From positions 9,516,605-9,580,604 of the forward strand of contig NC_046651.1 in NCBI RefSeq assembly GCF_900324485.2: DNA of 64,000 nucleotides, in the 5' to 3' direction. This stretch comes from Mastacembelus armatus (Eukaryota; Chordata; Actinopteri; Synbranchiformes; Mastacembelidae). The position numbers and the translations under genes were made by a program. Under the pieces are notes generated by a model. The model did no database searches and was not told where the DNA came from. It worked only from the letters and a program-made list of their open reading frames with translations. This document shows, piece after piece, positions 41,571 through 54,365 of the stretch; position 1 is the first letter of the stretch, and every line of letters starts with the position of its first letter.

Positions 41571-44500
41571 TCATGAAAGCAGCTGGATAACTTCTCTGGC
41601 TCTGTGCGCCCTCTGCTGGACAGCTATGTCCTCTGGCGCTTTTCCTGATTCTTCAACCAGAGCTAAGGCCTTTTGCACCGTAATGTCCCTCGCCCCTCCA
41701 CGAAGTCCTTCCAGATACTGCAGCAGCACCAAGAAGTTCTCATCAGGAATCTGAAAACAAGTGTTATTTCACCGTGTGTGAAACTTTTTCAGATTTAACT
41801 TATTTTTTTGATTTTACTAAACATTTAAAAAATGTTAACCAAGTCCTGAAACCTTTTGAATGGCGGTTAGAGAGTGGGTGTAACTCAAACTAATTAAAAC
41901 AGGAAGACCGAGGTCAACAACACAACCCCCACTCTAAACCTCTGCTGAGAAAAAAAAAAAAATCCCTGTTATGAAATTTACCTTTTCCAAGTCGAACATG
42001 TGCTGCAGTAACCATGTCTGCCTGGTCTTCTGGAATTTCCACTCGCTTCGATTTTCAGCCCAGCTGCAAAGACAATTTGCAAGCAAAGCAAACACTGTGT
42101 GTAAAGCAGGTGGTAAACAATATTAGAACACAACTCAGAACAACAGCACTTCCACTAAAACATTTATGAGCATTACAATGCTGGATTGTTGGTGATTTGT
42201 CAGAAAGATGACAGTTTAACAAAGGGCTTATAGAGGTACCCCAGTGATCTAGTGTCATTACATAAAACTGTCACACAGATTAGAAAAAGAATAAAGTTCA
42301 ATATTAAATAAATGAATATCCAAACATTGCATCTTTGCAGTGTTTTTGTGCTGTCTGCTCACTGCTTGTAATCCTGGGGTTGCTCTGAGCCTGTGACTTG
42401 ACTAGGACACCACCATGAGACTGCCACCTACCATGTGAGGTAGTCTAAGGCCTGCTGAGTTGGGGTGGGTCCAGATGTTTCTGTTGTCTGTGGAGTCTCT
42501 CCCTCAGCTTTAAGCTTCTTCTTTGCTTCCTTTTTCAGGATCTTCTTCATCTTCCTCTCCAGGACCCGTCTCTCCTCAGGACTCAAGTCCTCCTCTCCCT
42601 CTAGCTCATGTGTTCCCTTAGGGCGACTGGGTGGTTCTGAAATCTGTCGCACCAAAACAAAACAAAGGTCCATGGGTGTTATCTACATTAGCAGGCCTTC
42701 CTTATCAGTTTGTGTTTATGTAAAACTATTATAGGACATCCATATATTACTCACACTAACCTTGATTGAGTGATAAGAGAAGATGTTAGGACAATAATTT
42801 CCCTTTTTGTGTACATTAACAACCATTTCCAGCTTTGTGCTGCATCAAAACTCAAACGCACTTTCTGGGCTTGGATCACTTCCTGTTGAGGGACGTTTCC
42901 TGTTATCGACAGCATATGAGGTCAGTATCGTATACATTTATTCTGTGTGGTAAAGTTAACTATGGTGCACGACATCCCTTCAGCACTGCACTCACTTTAT
43001 TCGCAGCACATGCCCGCGCTGCATGCTCTGATTTAAAAATAACCATCTGCTTTTTTTTTCTTTTTCTCAAAGAGAAGCCCCAGAAAGCAGGTGTTATGTG
43101 AGTGCACACAATGAAAGTTTCATGACTATCTTTTCTGGGAGACAACAGTAGCACAGAAATGGAAAACATATCATTTTCACTTTGAAACAGTCTCCACCTT
43201 AACCGCCTGCAGAATTATTTGATATTTGGAAACTTTCTCTAAACAAAAATAAAGAACCAACTTTTCACTCCTGCAGCCTGTAACCACAGCTCCACTTAAA
43301 CACCGTATTTAACTCTCTGGGGAAGTTGAACAAGGGATGCAGTATGCAGAGTCTGACTTAACACAATCAGCACACTGATGAAAAAAAAAAAAACGGGGGA
43401 GGGGAGGAAAAGATTTTTGATCACATGGCTAAGAAGTCATTCTGAAAGTATGCTAGTGGGGTGCTGCCCACAGGACTATAAAAGCTCCACAGTGAGCAGT
43501 CGTGTCCATGCGACGAGCATCATTTTCAGAGCTTCGAATCAATCGGCAGCGTTGGGAGACCAGCGGGTGACAGCAGCGAAAGAGGTAGGTGGAAACTGTT
43601 TTTTTTCTGTGCAGGCAGTTCCTCAAAGGGGAGAGCAGACAACGGCTGATCAACAGTGACATGCAGCTGTAGAAAATATTTAGAAAGGAAGCTATCCTTT
43701 TTTTTCCATTAAGCATTATATATTTCTTTTAGAGCTATAAACTCATGATTTCTCGTGATTTCTATTCAATTTGAGTTTATTCAGATAGAAAATCTAGTTG
43801 AAAACATTCACTGATCCATAGGCTCAGCAGCAGTAAGTAAAGAAACAGCTGATGAATCAGTTAGATTCCTGAAGCAAGGTTCCTCTTATTGTACTTGATT
43901 TGGTGCACTTAGAGAAGCTGCTGATTTACAGGAAAAAATATTTATACCCAAATGATGTGAACTTTGCTGAGAAAGCACTTCATAAAGTGGAGGCTGGCGT
44001 TAATAAGGAAGACCTCATCAGTGGGTGTTTTCTCTTTTCCTTTCCAGGCTGTGAGGAGCAGCTCACCATCCCAGCACCGTTTTCCAACAGTTCCACCATC
44101 ATGAATAACTCCACGTCAAGACGCTGCAATTGCTCTGAGTTAGTAATCGCAGCCAACGACATAACCTCGAGAGCCAACTATGTCTACAGTTTCTTTGCAA
44201 GTCTGGCCTTCATCGCAGGCTGTTTCCTGTTCTACAGCTTCATTCAGACCTACAGAGCCCACAGGCGACTGGCCTGGCTCGACTGCCTGCTTTGGGTCTT
44301 TTGTGGTTTCCAGCTGCTCATCCTGCTCCTCTCTCTCCATGCTGTAGCCTACAGACCCAACTGTCTGTCGGCAACGGCCCTGGGCTGTGCTGCTCTGTCC
44401 TTCTTCATTAACACTGCCTCCCTGTGCAGCTTGTTGGTCTTAGTGCTCATGGCTTATGTCCTAACCCTCGATCCGCCATCCCATGCCCCCCTGAGGAAGC

Positions 44501-47500
44501 CCGCGGTCTGTGCAGCTATAGTCATCCTGACTTCTGTTCTGATATCTCTGCTGCTCGCTGGGCTTCGTGGCAATTATCTGCAGGACAAGCACATATGTTA
44601 CATGGATCCAGCTGGTTCTGGTGTTTCATATGCAGCTGCAAAGATGTGCCTGGCTTTTTTGATTCCCTACATCCTTCAAGCAGGCCTTCTAATAGGTGGC
44701 TGCATCCGGCAGTGGAAATCTAAAGGACGTTTCCTCTCTGGTTCTGAGGAGGGTCCCATGTTCCTGACAGTCACCGTGGTCATGTTTCTGTGCCTGCTGT
44801 TCTACAGTATCACGCTGGTGAGAGGAGCATACCTAGAGAAGACGGAGAAGCTGAGCTGTTCTGAGCAAGCGTTTCTGATCGTGGCTGAGTTTGTACTGTT
44901 CTCAGGGAGCAGCGTCAGCCTGCTGCTCATGCTGGTCATGCACAGGCCGTGTCGAGAGAATCTCCACGGAGTCTTTAGGCAGCTGAGGGACTGCTGTCGA
45001 CGGCCAGGGCACGTACAGACCAACAGAAACATTATAGCCCCACACATTGAGATCACAGACACACTGCAGGACATAGAGTCATAGAGGACAAACTCTCATC
45101 TATGAGGACAGAATTGTCCTCTGATGCACACATTGATGTGGACATTTCCTTAATCTAAGTTTTAACATGCTTTTGCTTTTTGTTTTTCTCTTACATTATC
45201 ACGAGTGTTTCTACAGACATGCATTCTTTGTTTTAGTATCTGCAGAGGTGGAAACTTGAAACTATTCTTCAAAAATGCCAGTAAATTCTTATTTTACAAA
45301 AGTGAATGTTTTGTCGTACAGCCTCAGAATTGTGCAAACTATTTGCATAGACTTTACTGCTACAATAGCAATGTGTTTATCAAATAAGACAAAAGAGATT
45401 GTCGTTTGGTGCTTGGTAGTGTGTGTTCCTATTGCTTAGACACACTTCTGTTCTTGGAAACCAGATTCCCTTCCATACGCACAAGTTTCACAAAATGCCT
45501 GGAAAAAACTCTTCAATTCCAAGAATGCCACATGGGAAACATGCAGTCCTGGAAAATAAAAGTCAGGGACTATGTTTAAGCCAACGGTGTCAATATTCAT
45601 CAGGTAAATATATATATATATGCCAGCACAGAGTGGCATAAAACCAGGAAACAGTGTTATCATTAACACATTAGCTGGGCTGCATCAGTTGGCATCATGT
45701 GAAATGTCAGAGCTGCTTCACGCTAAGCAAACTCATAACTCACAACAAGGGTCTAAGATATTTTACAGAAGTGAAAGCCATGGTCACACCTTTGCTGTTA
45801 AATGCTGTTTCATGGGGTCTGAAATAAGTTAAGGCAAAGTAAGACTATCCCTGTCTGTCCTTCATCTTGTTTTGTGTAAATATGCTTGTTAGTCTGACTT
45901 CAGTATATGTCCCTGACTCCCATATTTATATATTTTAACGTTACACAATCATAGTCATGTTCACACATCAATGTGACAAGTTGAATTTATGCTCCCCCTT
46001 GACATAAATTGTTTATGTAATAAAATATATTCATTTACAAAAACAAAGTTAAATATACTTGTGACTTTGACATGACTGCTTGCTGTACTGCTGCAGAATC
46101 AAAGTGAATCTACTGTGAAAAACTGTGTTTTTATATTTGGGTAAAAAGACAGAATTGGTGCATGCGTGCCTGCATTTGTGTGTTTTGTGTTTCTTGCTGT
46201 AAATGGGGGGTGGCACCACAACACCTCTCTGGATTCACTGTGACATTGGCTTTCGTAGTCATCACCAAAGGACAAGGACCACTAGAAAGACTGCAGGCAG
46301 CGGGTAAGTCTCAGCTATTTTATATATGAATTTATATTAAATGTATGACAAATTCATTTATAGCAAAACTAAGTGACTTATAGTTTTGTCAGATGTACAG
46401 GATCATAAACTTGAACAACAGTTGTTTTTAATTCAACCCAAAATAAGGGCACGGCTTCACTTTAAAGCCTGAACGAACTTATCTAATGAGACTTGTGGGC
46501 TGCAATTGCTGCCAGAGTACTAAAACAAAGGTATGAATAATTTTGTAAATCATAGATTTCAGTTTTTGACTTTTTAAAGAATTTATTACATTGTTTTGTT
46601 TAACTAAAATGTTAGATTTGTTTTGTTTCCCACAAAGCAACACTCAGTAACCCCTAGCACCAATTTTATCTATTTAAAAAATGAAGTCTACAACACATAA
46701 TGAGCACAAAGTCAGGGAGTGTGAACACTTTCTGAACCAGCTATATACTAAGTGTTGTCAAATATATGATTGAATTCCTGTGCATTGAATTCCTGCCTAC
46801 TGAAAGTCTATTTATTAAAAAGCTGAAAACTTCCTGCATTTCTCCCCTTTGTCTAGAACAGACAGTGGGTATCAGCTTTTCTGTCTCTCCAAAAAGAGCA
46901 GGGCACAGAAAGGAGAAACAGATGGCACCTCAGACTCTACATGGGTTACCAACCCTCGGAAAACTAACGACTATAAGAACTTAAAGGAAATTACCGCTGG
47001 CAACAGATCAACACAGAAGTGTTATGGTCATGACGATGTTAATGGACTACAGAGAACTTACTAATATAACCAGGGAGTTATATAACTATAAGTCACAGTA
47101 TAACTTCACTGTGCAGATAAATGACACACATTTATCTGTGGCTTTAAACAACCACCAGCATTACATCCTTAGCCTCATCCTCTCCAGTCTATACACCATA
47201 TTCCTGTTCCCTGTTGGCTTCCTTGGAAACATCCTCATCTTATTGGTCAACCTGAAGCACAGTGGACACTTAAAAGCCCCGGATCTCTACTTTATGAACC
47301 TGGCCATGGCCGATCTCGTCCTTGTGGCTGACTCCCTGATCGAGGTGTTCAACCTGAAGCAGGGCTACTATGACAAAACTGGCCTCTGCACCTTCATGAA
47401 CCTGTTCCAGCAGGTCAACATGTACAGCAGCGTCTTCTTCTTAACCTGGATGAGCTTTGACCGGTTTGTTGCACTGACTGGCTTTATGGGTCACAGCATG

Positions 47501-48607
47501 CCACGTGCGCGCCTCATCTGCTCCCTCATCTGGGTATCCTCATTGTTGCTCACCCTGCTGCCTTTCGCTATAGCTCAAATACAGCATGCTGGAGAACTCC
47601 ACTTCTGCTTCGCCAATGTGACCCAGATTTTGTGGCTGGAGGTCATGCTGGGTTTCTTGGTGCCTTTCTGCATCCTGGGTCTTTGCTATTGGAGAATAGC
47701 ACGGGTGCTCCGGCGCAGCCAGAGAGAACAGACTGACCCACAGCAGACGCCTCGCAGGCAGAAAGCGCTGAGGATGATCTCAGCAGCTGTGTTAGTCTTC
47801 TTCATCTGCTGGCTCCCGGAGAACGTGTTTATCTGCGTCCACCTTCTGAGAGGTGACGCAGACGGCGGCACACTGTGGCAGGACTACCCACTGTCAGGTC
47901 ATGCTGTCAGACTGGCTGCCTTTTCTAACAGCTGCCTGAACCCACTCATCTACAGCTTCCTTGGAGAAACCTTCCAGGATAAAATGAGGCTTTTATTTCA
48001 GCGGAAGAGCAGATGGGCTAAGCTGAACAGGTCAGCCTTAAGAAAATCCATCTACCTGCCAGCTGCGAACACATGCAGCCATGTAATATGCAACAGATCA
48101 AGTCAGTCCACAAATACATGCTCTGACATCCCCCCAAAAACTGTTATACCTCCCCATAAAAACCAACAGCACACAGTGGCACATCACAAATATATGGGCC
48201 GTGACTTTGAAGACAATCAATAATGAACAATATAAAACAATACTATAACAAATGCATTTAATAACACATTAACAGTCTTACCTCAGTATGTTTGGTCTCA
48301 GTTTGCATTTGTTTCTTTTTGCATTTCTTGTCCTTCTGTTTTTTATTCTCTGCTGTCACTGTCACAATCTGTACCGGAGCCTCCTGGATGAAATAAACAC
48401 ACTCAGTATTTTTGATTTCAGGCTGTGTTATCTAAAACAGACGCAGGTAAAAGGGGCTGTGCAGCTCACCTCCACTGCCATCTTTTTCCTTTTCTTTTTT
48501 ACTTCAGACTCCATATGTTCTCCCTCATGAACCTCGTTGACATTTAAACTCAACTTCTTCCTTTTAGGAAGATTAGATTCGGATTTTAAAGACTTGTCTT
48601 TGGCCAT
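41571..48607 (-). CDS. c7orf50: C7orf50 homologue (DUF2373 protein)
   Basis: Five exons: 48607-48470, 48383-48282, 42643-42432, 42063-41982, 41750-41571, in phase, giving 237 residues. The N-terminal half is lysine-rich and probably nuclear or nucleolar (KKKRKKM, KKKQM). The conserved DUF2373 part has [42 protein letters not shown] and [20 protein letters not shown], then ends REVIQLLS, as human C7orf50 ends VLQLLS. The molecular role is not established; human data place it in the nucleolus. Intron 2 (42644-48281) is 5.6 kb and contains two receptor genes on the opposite strand. From memory human C7orf50 likewise hosts GPR146 and GPER1. Confidence 0.93.
43477..43482 (+). promoter_or_regulatory. 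TATA box of the nested 7TM gene
   Basis: ACTATAAAAGC lies upstream of an untranslated exon that ends at a clear donor (AGAG|GTAGGT, 43584/43585). A start site near 43507 is expected. A 20-codon open frame (43508-43570) begins at about that point and may or may not be in the mRNA. Confidence 0.6.
44101..45084 (+). CDS. Unidentified seven-transmembrane receptor-like protein
   Basis: A single coding exon gives 327 residues from the ATG at 44101. The frame is open further upstream, but a strong acceptor (TTCCTTTTCCAG) at 44047/44048 and a matching untranslated exon argue that translation starts at [13 protein letters not shown]. The N-terminus has an NNS glycosylation site. Seven hydrophobic segments follow (about residues 22-45, 55-80, 93-125, 135-157, 178-204, 219-245, 256-285), then a basic, Cys-rich helix-8-like stretch ([12 protein letters not shown]). 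Paired cysteines occur before segment 3 and in the second outer loop (HICYMDP). It lacks the usual DRY, CWxP and NPxxY motifs. I do not recognise the family; it is not GPR146, the receptor expected beside GPER1. A poly(A) signal lies near 46019. Confidence 0.75.
   Translation: MNNSTSRRCNCSELVIAANDITSRANYVYSFFASLAFIAGCFLFYSFIQTYRAHRRLAWLDCLLWVFCGFQLLILLLSLHAVAYRPNCLSATALGCAALSFFINTASLCSLLVLVLMAYVLTLDPPSHAPLRKPAVCAAIVILTSVLISLLLAGLRGNYLQDKHICYMDPAGSGVSYAAAKMCLAFLIPYILQAGLLIGGCIRQWKSKGRFLSGSEEGPMFLTVTVVMFLCLLFYSITLVRGAYLEKTEKLSCSEQAFLIVAEFVLFSGSSVSLLLMLVMHRPCRENLHGVFRQLRDCCRRPGHVQTNRNIIAPHIEITDTLQDIES
46250..47023 (+). promoter_or_regulatory. gper1: gper1 5' UTR exons with small upstream open frames
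   Basis: A likely untranslated exon ends at a donor at 46303/46304 (GCGG|GTAAGT). The next exon probably starts at 46857 after a pyrimidine-rich acceptor (TTTGTCTAG). Between there and the main ATG lie two upstream frames: 46922-46984 (20 codons) and 46941-46967 (8 codons), both closed before the main start. These could lower translation. Confidence 0.5.
46480..46745. mobile_element. Degenerate Tc1-like DNA transposon fragment
   Basis: The stretch resembles the end region of a widespread fish Tc1-like element, with recognisable words such as GAGTACTAAAACAAAGGTATGAATA, a TTTCAGTTTTTGAC-AAAGAATTTATT segment, and a terminal GGGAGTGTGAACACTTTCTGAA just before TA-rich DNA. It is old and has no coding capacity. 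It sits in the gper1 5' UTR intron. It is related to the element at 58297-58450. Identification is from memory of the consensus. Confidence 0.45.
47024..48223 (+). CDS. gper1: G protein-coupled estrogen receptor 1
   Basis: A single coding exon gives 399 residues. Hallmarks: [22 protein letters not shown]-like first membrane helix (about 50-75), [25 protein letters not shown] (helix 2), [18 protein letters not shown] (helix 3), [12 protein letters not shown] (helix 6) and [19 protein letters not shown] (helix 7). These match GPER1 of other vertebrates. The receptor binds estradiol and signals through Gs and EGFR transactivation at plasma and internal membranes. The DRY motif reads DRF. The C-terminal tail is longer than in human (375 aa) and Ser/Thr/His-rich. 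Four in-frame ATGs occur in the first seven codons, so the exact start is uncertain. It lies inside c7orf50 intron 2 on the opposite strand. Confidence 0.95.
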   Translation: MVMTMLMDYRELTNITRELYNYKSQYNFTVQINDTHLSVALNNHQHYILSLILSSLYTIFLFPVGFLGNILILLVNLKHSGHLKAPDLYFMNLAMADLVLVADSLIEVFNLKQGYYDKTGLCTFMNLFQQVNMYSSVFFLTWMSFDRFVALTGFMGHSMPRARLICSLIWVSSLLLTLLPFAIAQIQHAGELHFCFANVTQILWLEVMLGFLVPFCILGLCYWRIARVLRRSQREQTDPQQTPRRQKALRMISAAVLVFFICWLPENVFICVHLLRGDADGGTLWQDYPLSGHAVRLAAFSNSCLNPLIYSFLGETFQDKMRLLFQRKSRWAKLNRSALRKSIYLPAANTCSHVICNRSSQSTNTCSDIPPKTVIPPHKNQQHTVAHHKYMGRDFEDNQ

Positions 48608-49328
48608 GAGGTTTCTTTGCGCCTACAAACAAAAACAAACAGATGATGCGTTTGCAGGATTAGATGGAAAGACGAATATGTGACCTATATCTCCTTATTT
48701 ATTCTGTTTATCCGTCATATTATTGCTGATGGTCTGATGTTGCGTAATTAAAAACAGGACTATACTAGATCCCTCCAACTAAAAGTAAACTTTAAAATGT
48801 CAAACATACCGAGTATGACAGTTTCACAAAAAAATTGTTACATGATGCCACAATCACTAAAAACAGTTAACTTACTCAACCCACGAAGGAACGTGCAGTT
48901 TTCGCGTGAGCACAGCAGCATGGGAACTCAACCAGGAAGTGATGTCAACCCACGCCGAAGCGTGATTGGACAGGAATCGCTATTCTCTTTTGTGATTGGT
49001 TGACGGGTGTGAGTGATTCAAAGACCATCGACAAAAACAAAATTCAGGGTCTGTTTCTGATAAAGACAATCAAATTATTCAAGTGGGGAAAATGAATTCA
49101 GAAACCGAGTGTTTCAGGAATTATTTTAATAATAATAACAATTCAGCATTAAAACATAAATTATACATTTTTCGGGATTTGCTGTAATTTAAATATACAA
49201 AATCACTAATTGGTAGAAAAAACAATAATTAGCGGAAAAGCAAAAAATAAAAATTGCTGTTATAGCCTTAGTAACAATGTTTTGTCAGTAGATAAAATCT
49301 TTTTTCACGAAATAATAGTCACATATAG
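48608..49328. other. c7orf50 5' UTR/promoter and AT-rich intergenic DNA
   Basis: The first 350 bases upstream of the c7orf50 ATG include an exon end with AAACCTC-ATGG context and CCAAT-like words near 48970-49000. The rest is very AT-rich and featureless up to the LINE. Confidence 0.45.
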
Positions 49329-49931
49329 GTGGAGGATTTTAAGTACCTAGGGTCAACAGTCCAGAGCAACGGAGAGTGTGGAAAAGAAGTGAAGAGACGT
49401 GTGCAAGCAGGTTGGAACAGGTGGAGGAAAGTGTCAGGTGTGATGTGTGACAAAAGAGTGTCAGCAAGAATGAAAGGAAAGGTGTACAAGACAGTGGTGA
49501 GACCAGCAATGTTGTCTGGTTTAGAGACAGTGGCACTGAGACAAAGACAGGAGGCAGAGCTGGAGGTAGCAGAGCTGAAGATGGTGAGGTTCTCTCTGGG
49601 AGTGACGAGGATGGATAGGATCAGGAATGAGGACATCACAGGGACAGCTCATGTTAGATGTTTTGGAGAAAAAGCCAGGGAAGCCAGATTGAGATGGTTT
49701 GGACATGTTCAGAGGAGGGACAGTGAATACATTGGTAAAAGGATGCTGAGGTTAGAGCTGACAGGAATGAGGCCTAGAGGAAGACCAAAGAGGAGGTTCT
49801 TGGATGTAGTGAAGGAGGACATGAGGATAGTTGGTGTGGGTGAGGAGGATACAGAGGATAGGGTTAAATGGAGGCAGATGATTCACTGTGGCGACCCCTG
49901 AAGGGAGCAGCCGAAAGGAAAAGAAGAAGAG
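49329..49931 (+). mobile_element. 5'-truncated LINE (reverse-transcriptase 3' end)
   Basis: An open frame of 190 codons (49329-49901) encodes the C-terminal part of a non-LTR reverse transcriptase protein: FKYLGSTVQSNGECGKEVK at the start, KGKVYKTVVRPAMLSGLE, LRWFGHVQRRDSEYIGKRM and GRPKRRFLDVVKEDM near the end, finishing HCGDP. A short tail ending in GAA repeats follows. Family is probably RTE-like, a common fish class; I cannot settle it. The frame is free of stops and more GC-rich than its flanks, which suggests a fairly young, 5'-truncated copy. No convincing target-site duplication is visible. Confidence 0.85.
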
Positions 49932-50216
49932 GCTTACCTAATATATTTTCAAATACAGTTATATTAAAAAGAAATCTCTACAGCATTTATTTAAATAAAT
50001 TAATAAATAAATAAATAGTATAGCAAATTCTATGGAGTGAAGTGATCACATTTTGATGGAACGGTCCAAACTCGCGTTCAACAGTTGCATCGGAAGGAAT
50101 AGAAGGTTGCACAACACACGGTTGCATGACCTGACCAGACAACGACTGGAAATATAAAAAGACCTTCAGTTCCTCAGACCTAAAGTTGTGTGTTGTACGA
50201 TGGCCAGCTGAGAGTC
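49932..50216 (+). promoter_or_regulatory. uqcc4: uqcc4 promoter and 5' UTR
   Basis: AT-rich DNA with an AAAT repeat (about 49990-50015) gives way to the 5' UTR. A minimal upstream frame (ATGGCCAGCTGA, 50200-50211) ends five bases before the main ATG and is out of frame with it. Confidence 0.45.
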
Positions 50217-51131
50217 ATGTCTACAACAGCAGGACGAGTATTCAGCGGTCTCACACGAGTGCATTTGAGCCGAGGGATGTTAATTCATAAAGCTGCCACG
50301 ACCGTGAGGTGAGTACAAATCTGTGGGATAATAGAAAGCAAGTGATCTGGACAGTAAAACCATACAGACTAATACATATCAGAACCCATCCATTAAAACT
50401 GGGCTGGCGATATAATGACTTTCAATAGCTTGTTGGAATAATATTTCAATAATGTGAAATATTTGTGTGTATTATAATTTACTTTTATCTAAAGGCTGTG
50501 ATCACTGTCTCCTGTCAACAATAGGGGGCATAAGCAGTATCCTAAAAATGAGTCATAAATAAACTGAGTATTGCATCATTACTAAATATTAAGATCAGCA
50601 GTGGAAGAGTATGAATATGTCATTATACTTAATCCCAGCAGTATATACACATATGTAATATACAACTGATTTTGTGTTGTGTGTAAAAAAAAAATCCTTA
50701 AATTCAAATATCCATAATGGACATATTGAAGTACAGTAAGTGGAGTTAGTACTTTTCACCAGTAAATCTTAACAGATGTATTTGTCTTGGTCAGCAGATT
50801 GAGCAGTGTGCGCTCCCTAACTCTGGGCTCTCAGCGATCAGCCAGGTCCAAGAGGCCATCAGAAGACAATGAGATAAACAATGAGCCCATAAAGTTCTCC
50901 ACAAGCAAAGCCAGTCACAGGACCTGGAAAGTGGACCGCGCCATGGGGAGCCAGTTTGAGCGGCCATGGTGGAAAGTTCTCCCCATTAGCCTGTTTGGCA
51001 CAGCCCTCCTCCTATGGTGTGCACTGAGGGATGAGACAGACACTGATGCACAGCTGGACAAAACACTGTTTGAGCATTTACCTGACTTGCTTCCAAATGA
51101 AGAGGAGCAAGGCCAAAAGAAATCAAGTTAA
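50217..51131 (+). CDS. uqcc4: Complex III assembly factor UQCC4 (CCSMST1)
   Basis: Two exons, 50217-50308 and 50798-51131, join in phase to give 141 residues (human about 132). The first 50 residues are rich in Arg, Ser and Thr with no acidic residue, as in a mitochondrial targeting peptide. The conserved block reads EPIKFSTSKASHRTWKV then GSQFERPWWKVLPIS, matching human RPIEFSSSKANPHRW and RPWWKVLPLS. A single membrane helix spans about 90-106, followed by an acidic tail. The family acts in the inner mitochondrial membrane in early complex III (cytochrome b) assembly. It faces the H3.3 gene tail-to-tail; poly(A) signals lie at 51365-51370 and 51518-51523. Confidence 0.92.
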
Positions 51132-52573
<1,442 letters not shown>

Positions 52574-53327
52574 TCACCTGCAGGTCTGAGAAAAAACAAA
52601 AACAAACAAAAGTAGAGATCAAATAAGTTTCACGCACTCTTCCTGTATTTAACTATAACCTGTAGGTTACAGGACTGAATCACCGCCTCAGGAAAGTACC
52701 AGTGATTCCCATGAGTCAACATGGGAAAACAAAAAAAAAGAAAAACATTAAAACCTGAGACTCGTTTTGAACTGAAAGAAAAGATACATAACCTTTGATG
52801 CGGTAACTGCCCACGGGAGGTTCTCAGTGTTACAGAGATACGGTTCAACCCGTGTCGACACATAAATGGTGGTAATTAGAAAACGGTACGAAGCTATTCA
52901 AAGCATCGCCACCATTAAGCTGCGAGGGACACACACGTTTCTTTACTGTCGTTAGCAAATTAAAGCTAGCATGGACGGTTGCAAAATGGCGCCAGACACC
53001 TACCAGAGGTATATATTCAAATTAAGATACGATTACCATGTAAACAAATCTGACGAATAATAACACAAGCTAGGTAAACCATTGTATGGCTAATCGTAAC
53101 TGTAATTTGTTAGTAAGTAAAGTTTGTACGGAGCATATTAAATGTAGCTAAGAGTTAGCCTGCTGGCTATGGCGCGCTACGTTTTGTTATCACTTCACCG
53201 GCGATTAAAACGAGCCCTAACGTGCTGTGCTGTTAACGGTATACAAATCAAAGTGAATCACAACTGATAACCAGTGTAACCAAACGCAGAAACCCACAAA
53301 CAAAAAACGTAAACGCTCTCTCTTTAC

Positions 53328-53500
53328 CTTTTTGTGTTTATTTCCCGGTGCCTCCTCCTTTCGTGTCGGTTGACTATGGTCGCCAGGGGCAAGAGGGGGT
53401 GCTATTTATAATCTGAGAGCAGCGGGGGCTCAAGTCCCACCCCTGGGCCCACAGGATTGGTCCAGACGAAAGTCCTTGACGGACTGTGATTGGTGGAGAA
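53328..53500 (-). promoter_or_regulatory. h3-3: H3.3 promoter and untranslated exon 1
   Basis: On the - strand two CCAAT boxes (53493-53489 and 53460-53456) precede a TATAAATAG box (53410-53402), predicting a start near 53375 and an untranslated exon ending at 53328. Intron 1 again carries GCTAGC/GTTAGC words (52950-53170). Confidence 0.75.
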
Positions 53501-54365
53501 AAAAGGAGGCTCCGCCTCTGAATCAGATCAGAACTAAAATGCCTTTATTCAAAATGAGTCATCGACATGTTTTATCAACCTGCCTAGTCTTACTCCGGCC
53601 AGTTTTACCTTTCTAGGATGATGGTATAGGATTATCAAATGATTTCTTAAAACATGGTGCTCACTGATAAAACCCTTTCATTTATTTTTTATTAGGAACA
53701 ATGATATTTGTTTTTGTAGTAGTTTTTATAATCCCATTTCATCTCAGATCATTTTAACCCTTTGCCTGGTGTGGTGCTCTATTTCATGTTGTGGTCTGAA
53801 ACTTGTAAGAGTCAGGGTGATTTTCCTGGTTAAATAAAATAACTAGTAAAAAAAGAGCCTAAAACATCATAATCTATATAGATAGGCTACGGCTGTGATT
53901 TTCAAAAAATAGGGGGAAAACGACGGAGAATCAAACAAATTCAGTCAACTCATGATAAAACCTGTATGGATTATTTCTTAAAATATATAGTAATAATGTA
54001 CGATTTGTGTAAATCAAATTTTCTTACTGTTCTTTGTATTTTAAAGTGAAAATTTAGAAAACGAAGTCGTGCATCCTTATGTCATTTGACGTTTTAAAAA
54101 AGGATTTGATAAAGTCACAGCCTGGTGACAAAATCAGCTTCTTCTTTGTCTTTAAAATGAGCTTTTTCTCCCCCGCTCACTGAGCCTTATTAGCATTGAA
54201 TGATTACAGCCTTTTTGGGATTATACGTGTCGCTTTTTATTCAATTTTTCTAAATGTGTTTGATTGCCTTACTGTATTCTGTAAAACAAAAAATGAAAGC
54301 AATCTCTAAAATCTAACGATTTACATGAATTCAGTTTGTCCTGATTAAATATACTTTGATTTTAA
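53501..54365. other. Intergenic DNA between H3.3 and the C8orf33 homologue
   Basis: AT-rich with no recognisable exon, repeat family or RNA gene. It must contain upstream control DNA for two divergent genes. Confidence 0.5.

Noticed and set aside
43900-44100. Upstream extension of the nested 7TM open frame by 67 codons
   Set aside because: A strong acceptor at 44047/44048 and a matching untranslated exon put this stretch partly in an intron; the added residues do not look like a signal peptide.
43900-45084. Naming the nested receptor gpr146 on position alone
   Set aside because: Its helices and motifs do not match GPR146 as I recall it.
49319-49706. Several - strand frames
   Set aside because: They are antisense to the LINE reading frame.
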